Source of the DNA: Sambucus nigra
Lineage: Eukaryota; Streptophyta; Magnoliopsida; Dipsacales; Adoxaceae
Length of the DNA: 64,000 bases
NCBI GenBank assembly: GCA_949130495.1
Contig: OX422221.1
Span: 28,587,917 to 28,651,916, forward strand
Reading direction: 5' to 3'
The notes under the pieces are model-generated. The model did not search any database and was not told the DNA's origin. It saw nothing but the letters and a program-made list of their open reading frames with translations. The position numbers and the translations under genes were made by a program. Shown here piece by piece: positions 12,126 through 23,234 of the stretch. The stretch's first letter is position 1, and the number at the start of each line of letters is the position of its first letter.

Positions 12126-12570
12126 TGTCCAGACACAGGGACACCTGGATGGTACTTCTTTTGAGTCAGACGTCAGCTGCAGCAGCTGTGAATGCGTGCA
12201 GGTTCTCGATAGACGCTTCTATCATTGTACTCTAGATAGGAGGGACTATATAAACATTCGGTCCAATGTCACATTTGCATTTATTTATTCTTTACCGCCT
12301 TTTAGTGCGGCATTCGATATGGTTATATATTTTGACCGAGTGTTCGGTTATTTTATTTCATTTCAGTTTCATTTACGCAAACTGTGTGGATGTTTTAATT
12401 TTAGTTGTTTAAAAAGAGTAGTTAAGTAAAATTTTGACGCCAGCCTAATACGTTATTAGTAATTAAAATGGATTTTCGACAGTGATGCTAAGAATGATCC
12501 ATCTGAGACTCCTATTTTAATTTGATATAGGAGTGATCGCCCAGTATTCTATTAGGTGGGGTGTCACATA

Positions 12571-12582
12571 TGGTATCAGAGC
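12571..12582 (+). promoter_or_regulatory. P1 primer-binding site (tRNA-iMet)
   Basis: TGGTATCAGAGC begins 2 nt after the 5' LTR end. It is a perfect complement to the 3' end of plant initiator methionine tRNA, the usual minus-strand primer of these elements. Confidence 0.95.
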
Positions 12583-13665
12583 ATCAGGTTCTACTGTCCT
12601 TAGGAATCTGTGCGGATGTACTATGTTTTCAGCGTTGCTCTCGATTTAATATAGGGCCTTAGGATTAGGATTGTTGATTTCTCTTGTGAGACTTCGTTCT
12701 CCTGCCATAGTATAAGATTATATAAATTTTTTGCACGCTCGTTTAATATTCGTGTGCGTGGCTTGGATGACAGCAGGAGGCGGGGCTTAGCTAGAGCAGC
12801 TGGTAGAAGTTGGGGATGTGGACCGTAGTAAAGGTCACTTCCTTTGTAGTGTTTGCTAAGTCTTGGTGCAACGAATACTAAAGTATAGTAGTTATGAGTA
12901 CCGCAGTACCGCCGTATTATAGAGTGGTACTAAAGTTGAATTTCCCAGTTACGATAAGGGTTCGAAAGGGGTCTTTGATAAGGATCGGCCAGAGGCCGAC
13001 AGTGGATAAAGGCAAAGTTGTTGTTATGAGTTTTACCTTAATGAAGGAGGTATATTTGGTGGCTAGATGAATTATGGTGTTCGTTGGCCCTAGACTCGTG
13101 TGTGTAATTTGAGCTTTGGGGCGGTATCGATAACATTATATAATGAATGCCTATGTGTATTCGTGATAGCGGAGTTTTATTTTCCTTCATTCGCTATATA
13201 AAAATGGGTGTTGATATTTTGAATATATATGTTCGGTTTTTGATACTTGTCTTATATGTTCATACGAGTATGGTAATTTGGTGAGTATGGTATGTTATGG
13301 TATATTCGAAGCGATAGAAGGCTAATAATGGAAAGATTATCGTGTCCGCGGCTCCAGGGTGGAACAGGTTGTTGTTGCGATATCTCACCTGGATACAGGT
13401 TGAGTTCGCCTTTATTGTTACGGGTAAATGGAACTTTGATGAGTAGATGTTTCATTATTATGATTTGAGAGCACGATGACCTTATAGATATGATTTAAGG
13501 CCCCATGATTATTATGGAGCTGCGAGTTTGAGCTCATTATTGATTGCGCAAGGACTTAGAGTTAGTACGAGCACTGGATGGTGTGACTCTTAGTTAGAGA
13601 TAGGAGTTCAGACCACCTTTTGTTGGAAAAGGGGATAGGGTTATCCCGGTTGCATGTTTGAAATA

Positions 13666-13785
13666 ACGGACCTCCATGACCGACGAAGTTAAGTAGTAGT
13701 GTGTGGAGGGGTTCCTTATTTGGATTTCGCTTTGCGAGACGCTCCACGCATGAACCTTAACGGCTTCGGGAGTGGAGAGATGTTA
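13666..13785 (+). other. Structured module, copy D
   Basis: Interior copy. The outer stem is GTGGAG (13702-13707) with CTCCAC (13742-13747), differing from copy B by paired substitutions. The inner hairpin TCGC-TTT-GCGA and the sequence GGTTCCTTATTTGGATTTCG are kept. The 5' part reads GACCTCCATGACCGACGAAG. Confidence 0.75.
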
Positions 13786-14119
13786 TAGGATGCAAGGATG
13801 ATGGTTTTGTGGAAAAGTCTTATAATTTGGTTGAACCACTATAGACTATGAGCAATGTGATGATGGTATGTTTATGGAAATGTCGTGCTATGGAAAAGCA
13901 CTAAAGTGATCCTCTGTCCACAAGTGGGTGGGTGAAGTAGGATTTCGAGAAATTGATTTGGGGTTGATGGCCAGGCCTTAATGAAAAGGCGAATGTTTTG
14001 GATAAGATAATCGTAACAACTCGATAGAGGATGGGCGCCCGATAATAGGATAGAGTAGTAAAAGTATGTTAGTAGATTTGAGAGGTAGGATTTAGGACGT
14101 CCCGCTGGTGTGCCTTAGG

Positions 14120-14245
14120 TCGCTATACCTCGATGACCGACAATGCGAGGGAGTAGTGTAACCATAGGGTTCCTTGTTTGGATTTCGCTTTGCAAGATGT
14201 CCCACGCATGAAACCAAGCAAATATCGGGAGTTTAGAAAGGCCTT
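14120..14245 (+). other. Structured module, copy E
   Basis: Interior copy with GAGTAGTGTA, GGTTCCTTGTTTGGATTTCG and CCCACGCATGAA. The inner hairpin has one mismatch (TCGC-TTT-GCAA), and the outer stem is reduced to GGG/CCC. Confidence 0.65.
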
Positions 14246-14753
14246 GGGCACTAGGGACATACTTAGTATTGTACTTGTTTCCCGTAGGTTGGGTAACGCA
14301 TAGATCGTAGCAGTATTAGGATGTAAGTTCAGTAGAGTTAGTGGTGCCGATGTAAGGAGAATTGAATTTCGTGGGTTGGGAGGACCCATATGTGAGTATT
14401 ACACCGAGGAAAGGAGACTCTTTTTTAGAAAGAGTGTTACGTGTCGAACGTTCACTATGGATGCGTAGATGTTCATGGGTTAAAAAAGGGGTATGGGCAC
14501 CTTAGTGAGTTGGTTTATATACCGCCTGAAATAGAAGGGGCGTAGTATATAAAGTTGAAGTTTATGCCGTGAGGCACTAGAAATGATGGGTGCAATGTGA
14601 GGCTATTGGAGTCACTTTACGACCGTGGTAGCCGTATGGTATTTGGTTGGGAACCATTGGGTTAGTATTGTTCCCTTTGAGGTATTAGTATTTGGAGTGA
14701 TCCTAGGATTGGTGGTGTAGGTTGTATCTGAATTTCGAGGACGAAATTCCATT

Positions 14754-14767
14754 GAAAGGGGGGGAGT
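14754..14767 (+). promoter_or_regulatory. P1 polypurine tract
   Basis: GAAAGGGGGGGAGT lies immediately before the TGTAATAACC start of the 3' LTR. This is the expected primer for plus-strand DNA synthesis. Confidence 0.9.
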
Positions 14768-15180
14768 ATGTAATAACCCGTCTTTTTGGAGATAATTAAA
14801 TTCCATAATTGGGTATGGATTGGAGATTTGGGGAATTTCCCGAAATAGTAATTTTTGGGATTTTCGTAGATTTGATGATTGTCGATGGGTGATGTGTTTA
14901 CTTTGGGGTATAAGTAAATATGTCGGAGCATTTTAGATATATGTCGTCGTTGAGTAAAGCGACAAAAGGTAAGATTTTAATTAGAAACCCCACATTGAAA
15001 TGCAATGGGTTGAAATAGTGATTTGCGGTCAAGTACCTCGAATGGAAATTTCGACTGCGCCATGAGTCTCGAAATGGCCGAGATAGTCGAAAAAGAGTGT
15101 CCGATTGTCGAAATTGGGCTTCGGGTAATTTTGGAGTTAAAAGGGCTCGTAATTGAGTAAACGAGTCGTTTTTGAGTTTT

Positions 15181-15214
15181 AAGGGTTTAAACCCTTTTTC
15201 TTTCTATATAAATA
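15181..15214 (+). promoter_or_regulatory. Telo-box palindrome and TATA box, P1 3' LTR
   Basis: AAGGGTTTAAACCCTT is a 16-nt perfect palindrome, followed by TATATAAATA at 15205-15214. It is equivalent to 9415-9446 in the 5' LTR. Confidence 0.6.
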
Positions 15215-15667
15215 GGGAGATAGGGAGAAAAGAGAAGGAAAAGAGAGAAGAACGAGAGGACGGAAGAAAGAGGAGAGAAAAGGAAGATTTTGGGCCAGAC
15301 TCCGTCGGACTCGACTCAGAATCGTCGCATTATATCCACGAGGCAAGGGTTTACTTGCTTTATTTACTTTTGAACACAAATCTCATATCGTAGTTTGGTA
15401 TTAACAAACCCTAAAGATTTTGGGTGGGTTTTCGTGGATAAAATGGGTTTTCGGAAGTTAAAACGAATAAACCCCAATAATTTTCTAATCGGAGAAACAT
15501 AGAAATTAATTGAAATTAATTGGAGATTTCGGGTTCTAGGACGTTTAGAACCCGTATTATATGTGTAGTTGTTGTTGGTTGAGGTTGTAGGACGTTAGAG
15601 ACGGAGATAAAAGCTTCAGAGAAGGTTTCTTGGCTTAAACAACTTCTCGGAGAATAAGGTGTCCGCT

Positions 15668-15745
15668 ATGATCGATCGATCGACTGGCAGAGGTCGATCA
15701 ATCAAAGCCTCAATCGATCGATGACCAAGGGTCGGTCGATCGACC
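15668..15745. repeat. GATC palindrome cluster, P1 3' LTR
   Basis: Counterpart of 9905-9985. Several CG sites have changed to CA or TG (GATCAATC, CAATCGATCG), as expected from cytosine deamination. Confidence 0.85.
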
Positions 15746-16814
15746 CTACGGGAACTTTGACAATTTTCCTAAGGGTTAATTGGATGGGTTGGATTCCAAT
15801 TCGTATTGATTCGAGGTTATTTATGGGATAACCTAAGGGACCTTTTAAGACTATATGGTCCTGTAAATAAGGAAATCTAGGAGGCTTAGATGAGGGTTTT
15901 AAATGTATAACCCTTAAACGATATTTTCGATGAAAATAGCAAAATTACAGAGGTGGAAGGTTTAGGGTTCCTAACTTAGGGTGGGGACCTTTAAGTGATT
16001 ATATGGACAAGATGTAGTCCTTGGGTTCATGGAAATGAAATCCATAACCCACTAAATTTAAGTTGTTCGGGGATATTTCGGTGGGCATTTAGTCCTATAT
16101 AGTTATGCGTGTAGGGAAACATAACTACATTGACTATGGTTGGGTAAATCCTGTGAGAGGATTAGAATGAAATTTGGGAATATAGATATATATTCGCTTA
16201 GTGAAATGGTATAATTGGAGATATCCAATAAATCCTTCGATGGGATTAAGGTATGTATTACTTATCAAAGTAAGGAAATACTTTGGGTTTAGTATCATGC
16301 GTATATGAATGCATGATCATGATTCTTTGAGAGAATCTTTGGGATTATTGGTCATCACTAGATGTGATTGGCAAATATGGCCATTTATATACATTCTGGG
16401 AGGAATTTATTGTATATGTATATACTATGTGAATAAAGTATATATATGATATGATGTAAATGATTTTGAGAAAGTAAATATAAATGTTTTCAAAATGATT
16501 TTCATAGATGATAATTTACGGATACACACCTCTCTAAATCGCTATCATAAGGGAAGTTGCGCGCGTGAGGTGAAGCCCCCTGACTAATGAATACAGGGTG
16601 GATATAGTCCTAGGTCATATGACCGCTTATTGTATATTTGGTCTGCGCTAATGGGTGTGGTTATGACTCACTCGTAGGGTATGGCCGCTTCCCGACGGTT
16701 CGGTAGGATCCCATGTTGTCTTCTTTGATAGTCCCAGGAAGATGATAGCCATTTAGGGGCGCGTCCAGTGGGGAAACGCGGAGGGACGGTCTTAGATATG
16801 TTAAAGCAATTCAT

Positions 16815-17135
16815 GATAATGAATCGGCTTTAAATACATTTCCCGGATGGAAGAAGGGAAATGGGATAAACGATTTGACTTCGGATACATTTCCCGGATG
16901 GAAGAAGGGAAATGGAAGCATGTGATATGGAAAAAACATTTTTATGATAATAAAAATGGCTTTTGAACACATTTTATGGATGGAAGAAGGGAAATGGAAT
17001 GTTATAAAACGGAAAAGCATTTTTTTGATAATAAAACTGGCTTTTAAAAAGTTATATGATATGTTAAAGCAATTCATGATAATGAATTGGCTTTTAAATA
17101 CATTTCCTGGATGGAAGAAAGTAAATGGAAAGATT
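16815..17135 (+). repeat. Tandem hairpin array in P1 3' LTR
   Basis: Four copies of the CATTTCC...GGAAATG unit seen at 11085-11385. The first two keep the stem perfectly, the third has CATTTTA instead of CATTTCC, and the fourth has GTAAATG. Confidence 0.8.
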
Positions 17136-17260
17136 TGAGATAAAAAATGAAATTGGTAAACATGCTGTCAATGAATTCTCATTCCGAGAGATATATCCGG
17201 ACGTGTAACATGACAAATATATAAAATATGAGTAAATATGTATAAATTGAGTACTGGGAG

Positions 17261-17402
17261 TCTAATGGATCTCGACGATCGACCTTGACGTGTAGTAGTG
17301 TATCGGGGGGGTTCCTTGTTTGGATTTCGCTCTGCGAGACACCCCACACACGAACATGGCATAGCATTGAGACTGGGGAGAAGTTTAGACCTTAGTACTT
17401 GG
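17261..17402 (+). other. Structured module, copy C
   Basis: Only copy in the 3' LTR. GATCTCGACGATCGACC, GTAGTAGTGTATCG and GGTTCCTTGTTTGGATTTCG are kept; the inner hairpin is TCGC-TCT-GCGA. It is closest to copy B, consistent with B and C being the LTR-allelic pair and A a duplicate. Confidence 0.75.
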
Positions 17403-17644
17403 ATTATCTAGGGTTGTTAGAAGATGGGTGACAGTTTAGTTAGTCGGTGTGATCTGACTAGGATGTCTAGAGGGATGCGCTAGGAGTGCACTGTTAGAAG
17501 AGAGGTGAGGGGTATCTCATGAGAGTGCGATACCAAATTTAAATATGAGATAAAACCTTTTTCTAAAAATAAGGCATTTATGCACTTGCTAAATATTTTT
17601 AAAACTCGGGCTCTGACCCGTTTATCTACTTTTCCCTCTCTTGC

Positions 17645-17649
17645 TATAC

Positions 17650-17720
<71 letters not shown>
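17645..17720. repeat. (TACA)n/(TA)n microsatellite in P1 3' LTR
   Basis: Four TACA units, then about 30 TA units, replacing the shorter TA tract of the 5' LTR. Confidence 0.95.
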
Positions 17721-17724
<4 letters not shown>

Positions 17725-18176
17725 TTAAGTAGGTGTCCAAACACAGGGACGCCGGGATGGAACTTCTTTTGAGTCAGACGTCAGCTGCATCAGCTGTGGA
17801 TGCGTGCAGGTTCTCGACAGATGCTTCTATCATTGTACTCTAGATAGGAGGTACTGTATAAACATTTGGGCCAATGGCCCAATTGCATTTATTTATTCTT
17901 TTCCGCCTTTTAGTGTGGCATTCGATATGGTTGTATATTTTAACCGAGTGTTCGGTTATTTTATTTCATTTCAGTTTCATTTATGCAAACTGTGTGGATG
18001 TTTTAATTGTAGTTGTTTAAAAAGAGTAGTTAAGTAAAATTTTGACGCCAGCCTAATAGGTTATTATTAATTAAAATGGATTTTCGACAGTGATGCTAAG
18101 AATGATCCATATGAGACTCCTGTTTTAATTTGATATAGGAGTGATCGCCCGGTATTCTATTAGGCGGGGTGTCACA

Positions 18177-19714
18177 AATATTTATCACGATCATATCTTA
18201 TATCCCTATTGGTAGATTGTATGTTTATTGTATTCATTTTGTTTCATTTTATATATGTTGAAATTTTTTAAAAAGATTTTTTATTTTTAAGAAACATTTG
18301 AAAAATTGAAAAAGACTTTATTTTTTTATTAAATTTTACAAAAATACAGAAATATTTTGGTATATTCGATTTTTCACGCTATGTGGATGAACATTTAAGA
18401 TATTCAGATCACCCCTACATTCCATCCACTCACATGACTCTTTCATAGTGCTTTCAGGCAGGGCTTTGTTTTGTTAGTGTGCTTAATAATGTGTTGATGA
18501 CATTTCGTTGATCATTGTTGATCACTTTCTAAATGTTAGACATTTTGTCACCTTTATTGCACATGTACATGGATGTTTTTGATCATTTTACTTGCTTTTC
18601 ATGTGTTGTATATGATGTTCTCATCAGAATCTTACATAATAACGAAACAAATGTTAAAAGATATAAGTTGTTCTTATAAGAACCCTTGCCCGAATTTCGT
18701 TTCTGAAAAAATGTTGATAAATGTTAAGCAATTGAAAGGGGCTACGAAAGAGCAAAATTTTATTTGTGTTAAAAGCCACAATTTGATAAAAGAGCCTAAA
18801 AGATTAATGAAACACAAAAACAGAAGTGCAAAGGTCATTTATCTTATATTCATTAATTCTTCGCTACATATGAGCAGTGTGATATCTTCAAAATATTTGA
18901 AAGTGAATTCTTATATATGAGAGATTTTAAGGGAATTATACAATAGAAGATCAATGGGTTAGCACAACAGACATTCTTGAAACTCATTAAATAGTTTGGT
19001 ATTATTGCATTAGATTTTCAGAATCATTAAAATCATGGCATATTGCATAAGATGAGCCAGTTTCATTTAAGTTCAACATTTTACACATAAGGTCGAAATT
19101 GAGTTCTTTCTTTAAAAGTGTCTCGTGACTTCATGGACCTATGTTATGAATGCTTATGTAGATTTCGTTCTGGAAACTATTTACACAATTACATTCCGTT
19201 TTCACAATTCGAATATTTTAGTGTTATTCCATTATGGCTATGTGTTTTTAGGCCTATATGTATTTTTTATGTGTATATGTTTTATAATTGAGAAATTGAA
19301 AAGCTTAAAAAATAGTTGTTTGATGGGAGTAGAACACATTATGCCTTTTGGATTAGGATTACTTGTGCTTATTGATTATCTTTGTTATTATATCTTTGTT
19401 TTTTCATGTGATGCTTATTATTTAAGTTAAGATTCTACTCCCTTGTTTATTATGGACAAAAGGGCGATAAGGAATTAAGGGGGAGTTTATAATTTTCAAA
19501 GTCGTATGCATCTTGGTATTTATTTTATCTCATGTGTGTAGGTCATTATGCCTTGAAGATGATTTCTTGGACTACAAGATGGAGACTTTTCAGTTGAAGA
19601 CTTAAACATTTATGCATTTCCACGTCTTCATTTGGGAGGGGATTAGTTGTATTAGTATTGGGGTAAATTTAGCTTTTCTCTGTGTTTGGTAGACAAATAG
19701 ACAAAGGAGGAGAT
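18177..19714 (+). mobile_element. Sirevirus 3' spacer (copy B), continuing from pol at 8945
   Basis: After the P1 insertion the interrupted Sirevirus resumes. The region from about 18480 onward aligns with copy A (4.7-5.67 kb) and with the reverse complement of 24.4-25.3 kb. Polypurine tracts are present at 19475-19486 (TTAAGGGGGAGT) and 19703-19713 (CAAAGGAGGAG), the second directly before an LTR-like start. Multiple polypurine tracts are a known Sirevirus trait. A 115-codon open frame at 18573-18920 lies in this spacer; its counterparts in the other copies are not open, so it is not called as a gene. Confidence 0.65.
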
Positions 19715-20320
19715 TTACAAGAGCAAGTTTTATAATTACTCAATTTAGTATTTATTTGGCTTCTCCCTTTACACACCACTGCATCTTCATGACTACTTAT
19801 GCATATTTGAAGACAAGAAGTTGATAACACTTGCAAGGTTGAAGATCATTCGTCATAACAATTTTTAGAAGAGTTATGAGGTAGTTTTATAAAGACAATA
19901 ATTTTTAGGGGTCATTTTTAAAGAGTTTGAATTTAAAAGTTTTAAAAATGTTTTATTAAAGAAATTTTTAAAAACTCGCTAACTCATTAGAACGAGATTT
20001 GATAGTTCGTTTGAACGAGTCTATACAGGTTCATGAGAACAAGACTCCTTCATTTGAATGAAATCTGGAATGTCACCTTTTGGTCAGTTCTGGAATGTTA
20101 TTCGAAGTTTCATTGGATGTCATTCAAATGAGAATGGGTACATCGTTAGAATAAGTTTCCCACGTTCAAATGAGATCTGAAGTGAAACCTATTGGTCAAT
20201 CACTAGAATGTCTTATAAGCACCCAAAAGTATTTATTTTACACCTTAAACATATGCATTGTTGTCGCTAGTTCTCAGTAAAACTGGCTTTAAATTCATAT
20301 TTATCTATTGTTTAGGTCAA
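19715..20320 (+). mobile_element. Sirevirus LTR piece (copy B)
   Basis: The start is set by analogy: GACAAAGGAGGAGATT|TACAAGAG here resembles ACATAAGGGGAGATT|TGTAAGGA at the LTR of the element at 23.2-27.5 kb. It contains a TTCGAA-type palindrome cluster (19984-20170), including TTCGAAGTTTCATTGGA, repeated in copy C at about 22804. The 3' limit is unclear. Confidence 0.5.
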
Positions 20321-22590
20321 TATGCAGTCGCAGTATAAAATTGTGCTAAATCAAATTAATTGGGGAAAAGTAGCTATCAAGAGCATTTAGTGAAGAAAAT
20401 CAAAGTGGTCGTGAAGTCAGAAGTCTCATTTTAGCTTGTGTAGATCAATATTTATGCCTAAACCCATTCTCGTACCAAATCTAAGCCTAAACTGAGGCCA
20501 AGCCATCACCCGAGCCTCATGTGTGTTTAGTTTGTACTTTTATAACTTTTTTAGATTTTTATTTGAGTAGTGCACATATTTGTTTTTATGCTTATTATAT
20601 TTTATATGTGTTTGTATAGTTGTAAATATTAGGGTTCGGGTATTTTTAATTTATGTTCAGGTGTTTTTATATTTTTATGTAAATATAATAAGTGTGTATA
20701 TTTTATTAGTTTTTTTATTTATTTTTAGTTAGTTTGTTTTTATTTTTATTAGTTTATAGGTTAAAAATTAATTTTTTTACTTTTAATAGATTTTATTATT
20801 TTTATATTTTTTCATTGAGGCATAAATATTTAGTTCAATTTTACACATTTTTTAGGTTGGTACAAATTAAACACCCCACCCCCCTAACTCCATACACACC
20901 CATACACCGAATTAACCCCACATAACTTATTTTGAAACTGACAGAAATCACACGATTCTCTCTCTTATCTCCATCATGAACCCACCAATCATCTTCTCTT
21001 TCCTCAAAACCTCAATAACCAACCTCCAAAACTATTCACCCACTAAATCACTCTGATGACCATCCCATCCGAGTTCCTGCCTTTGACCACTAGCAGGAGG
21101 TGGTCCGATCCTCATCATTTGTATTACCTAACCCACAAACTCGGACGACCCTATACCCTCCTACCCAGCTACTCCGACACGGCCTGAAGTCCTACCCAAT
21201 CATGGTTTAAGCCTTAAATCCACCATTCCGGCCCCAAACCCGACCGATGCTACATGCCATATACCAAACCCGAATCCACCTCCTAAAAACCTGGACATCC
21301 TATGATCAAAACCTTTCATTTTCTTTACACACTCAAAATATGAAACCAAGGTAGCTTTTAAAGAAAATTCCATGTGCAAGTTTAGTCTCGAAATTCCAGG
21401 ACTCCCTTTTAATACATTTGACCTGGCCAAATAAAAAAAAATCTCTTAAAATCTCTCCCAAACAAACCCAATTGGTGTCTTATAAAAAAGGGCGATTCAA
21501 CTCATTTTGAGAATCTAAACTTGCAGTCTCTGCAGAATTCCTATTTACAGTTTAGTACAAAAGAGAAACAAAAGGGGTTCAGAAAGGAGAAAAATACGGA
21601 CATATACCAAATAGTCCCTCGGACATTTTTTAATATCCATTTAGTTCAAATTTTTTTATTTTGCCTCAAAAAGTCATTTGCCACATATTTTGGAGAGGGA
21701 GTGCCGCTGGCGCGGACCTCTAAAAATAAGAGGATATTGAGTGCTTGAGGGACTAAATGAGTTAAACTAAAAATATGTGTCCTTTTTAAAAAATATATAT
21801 TTATAGTAGGGACTATTTAATAATTGACCCAAAAAAATAGTATAGGATTATAATTTTTTTAGGATTATTTCTTTGATTATTTTATTGTAATCAAGTGAGA
21901 CTATTTGTGGGAAGAAATTGGATGCACTTTGAGGAAAACAAAGTTGAGAAGGAGACTTGTTGTGTATTGTGTGTTTGTCTCTTTTCTTTAATTTCGTGTC
22001 CATAATTCACGCTTTATTGAATTTTGTGTATGCTAGTATAAGAATGCTTGGATAAACACCCCGTTCAAGGGATGGGATGAAACCGTGTGTGACGTTATTT
22101 TAGTTAATTAATTTATTTTCTTGTTATATTTGATGGAAAAATAATTTTTAGAGTGTCACAAATTAATTTATGCCTCGAAAGAGGATAAATTAATTTCATT
22201 TTAAATTTTATGTTTAATTTTGGAATCGAACTAGAGAATGATTTTTCCTGACTATGGAATTAAATTGGAAGTGTTAACCCGTTGTTGAAATTGAATGATT
22301 TGTATAATTCTTAAATAAGTTGATCTTGTTGGGTTATTTATTAAAGATAGTATAAATCTAATATTTTTTTAGACTTGTGGCATTCTTAATTTAGTTTTCT
22401 AAAAAAAGATATTACTGAATTTAGAGTTGTAATGAGAGTTAACTTGTAAATTTAATATTATCTCGAAATATTTCAAATAAATAAGTTAGTTAATTAAATA
22501 ATGAATTTTACGGTATAATCACATCTCTTGTACCTTCTCATACTTATAAATCTTGGTTATATGTCACTTTTATTTCATTATTTAATTTAG
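20321..22590. other. Unassigned AT-rich region
   Basis: About 2.3 kb with no convincing gene. 20.52-20.86 kb is very T-rich. 20.86-21.30 kb is C-rich, with CACCCCACCCCCCTAACTCC near 20870. A TAGTCCCTC...GAGGGACTA pair at about 21614 and 21755 could be short inverted ends, but they enclose only 145 bp. No LTR pair, primer-binding site or domain was recognised. Confidence 0.4.
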
Positions 22591-23234
22591 TCACTTATAA
22601 TTTTTAGCATTTATTAATTAATTCTCCGTTGAAATTGCAGTCATTCACACTATTTGTTTCTTCACCTTGAAAGTTGGATTGTGAGCCGTGCTTACCACAA
22701 TGCAAGTTGTCTAGCAATTTTTGTTGGTAATTCAAGGGATTTTGAGACTTGACTGTTGAAGACAACAAGTATGCACATGCAAAAAGCGACTTCTCAATGT
22801 CGTTCGAAGTTTCATTGGAAACCTGTTCGAACGAAAAAGGGTACACCGCTCGAATGAGGTACCAGGTCATTTGAACGAGTGCGCGAATTTATTTATTTTA
22901 ATCAAATGTGATCCAAATCTCGAATGGATATTCTTTTGAAACAAACTTCCTTATAAATAGAGTTACGGGATTGTAGTTTTAACAAACTCATTTTAACCAT
23001 TTTTCAAGCCATTTTAGAGTTCCTTTTATGATGAAACTCAACCATTTTTCATCCAAACCCCCATGAAAATTTAAAGGCCAATGTACCAAATCATAAAGAA
23101 CACAATCCATGTTCAAGAACCCGTGTCGAGTTCATCTCTACTGCTGATTTGTGGGGCTAAGGCTATACTACTGAAGAAGAAGGTTGATCGGTGGATACCG
23201 AGGCTCTACTGTTTAGTTGAAAAATAAAATTCTG
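22591..23234 (+). mobile_element. Sirevirus LTR piece (copy C)
   Basis: Shares with copies A and B the TTCGAA palindrome cluster (22795-22885: GTTCGAAGTTTCATTGGA, CTGTTCGAACGAAA) and, near its end, GAAGGTTGATCGGTGGATA (also at 6733-6753). It is cut at 23234 by the insertion of the next element and may continue for about 20 bp after 27500. Confidence 0.55.

Larger units (their letters stand above)
9003..12568 (+). repeat. P1 5' LTR (3566 bp)
   Basis: Runs from TGTAACAAACCG to GGTGTCACA and is repeated at 14769-18176 with clear but modest divergence. It is 158 bp longer than the 3' LTR, mainly because a segment of about 195 bp is tandemly duplicated at about 11460-11850 here and single in the 3' LTR (17210-17402). 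Features in order: telo-box palindrome and TATA box (9415-9446), purine-rich leader, GATC palindromes (9907-9985), hairpin array (11085-11385), two structured modules (11516-11850), TA microsatellite (12092-12123). Confidence 0.92.
12583..14753 (+). other. P1 interior, non-coding
   Basis: About 2.17 kb with frequent stops in all frames and no gag, protease, RT or integrase motif. It opens with GCATCAGGTTCTACTGTCCTTAGGA, also seen (as complement) before the gag genes of T1 and T2. It carries two copies of the structured module (13666-13785, 14120-14245). The final 40 bp, with TTTCGAGGACGAAATTCC, are shared with the end of P2. The interior therefore looks like leader plus 3' tail joined after loss of the genes. 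Confidence 0.75.
9003..18176 (+). mobile_element. P1: long-LTR non-autonomous Tekay-like retrotransposon (LARD-type)
   Basis: Two direct repeats (9003-12568 and 14769-18176) bound a 2.2-kb interior. Both start TGTAA and end GGTGTCACA. The 5' LTR is followed by a perfect initiator-Met primer-binding site, and the 3' LTR is preceded by a G-rich polypurine tract. The flanks are GATAT (8998-9002) and AATAT (18177-18181), a 5-bp duplication with one mismatch. The interior has no recognisable gag or pol. The LTR ends, the sequence TTTCGAGGACGAAATT before the polypurine tract, and the LTR length match Tekay/Del chromoviruses, so it was presumably mobilised in trans by an autonomous relative. It is inserted directly downstream of the Sirevirus pol pseudogene, whose 3' spacer resumes at 18177. 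Confidence 0.9.
14769..18176 (+). repeat. P1 3' LTR (3408 bp)
   Basis: Starts TGTAATAACCCG and ends GGTGTCACA; matches 9003-12568 over its length. Internal landmarks: telo-box palindrome and TATA (15181-15214), GATC cluster (15668-15745), hairpin array (16815-17135), a single structured module (17261-17402), TACA/TA microsatellite (17645-17720). Confidence 0.92.

Noticed and set aside
12571..12582. Possible tRNA gene fragment
   Set aside because: It is a primer-binding site complementary to the tRNA 3' end; no cloverleaf surrounds it.
13666..13700. Resemblance of the structured module start (GGACCTCC...GAAGTTAAG) to 5S rRNA, as in Cassandra elements
   Set aside because: Only one copy shows AGTTAAG, the 5S C-box GGATGGGTGACC is absent, and the other six copies do not support it.
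18573..18920. 115-codon plus-strand ORF
   Set aside because: It lies in the Sirevirus spacer. The aligned regions in the two other copies are not open in that frame and no domain is seen.
20860..21300. C-rich stretch resembling a gene 5' UTR
   Set aside because: No coding exon, splice pattern or promoter follows; more likely part of an unidentified repeat.
21614..21760. Possible MITE with TAGTCCCTC/GAGGGACTA ends
   Set aside because: Only 9 bp match and no target duplication is readable; too weak to call.
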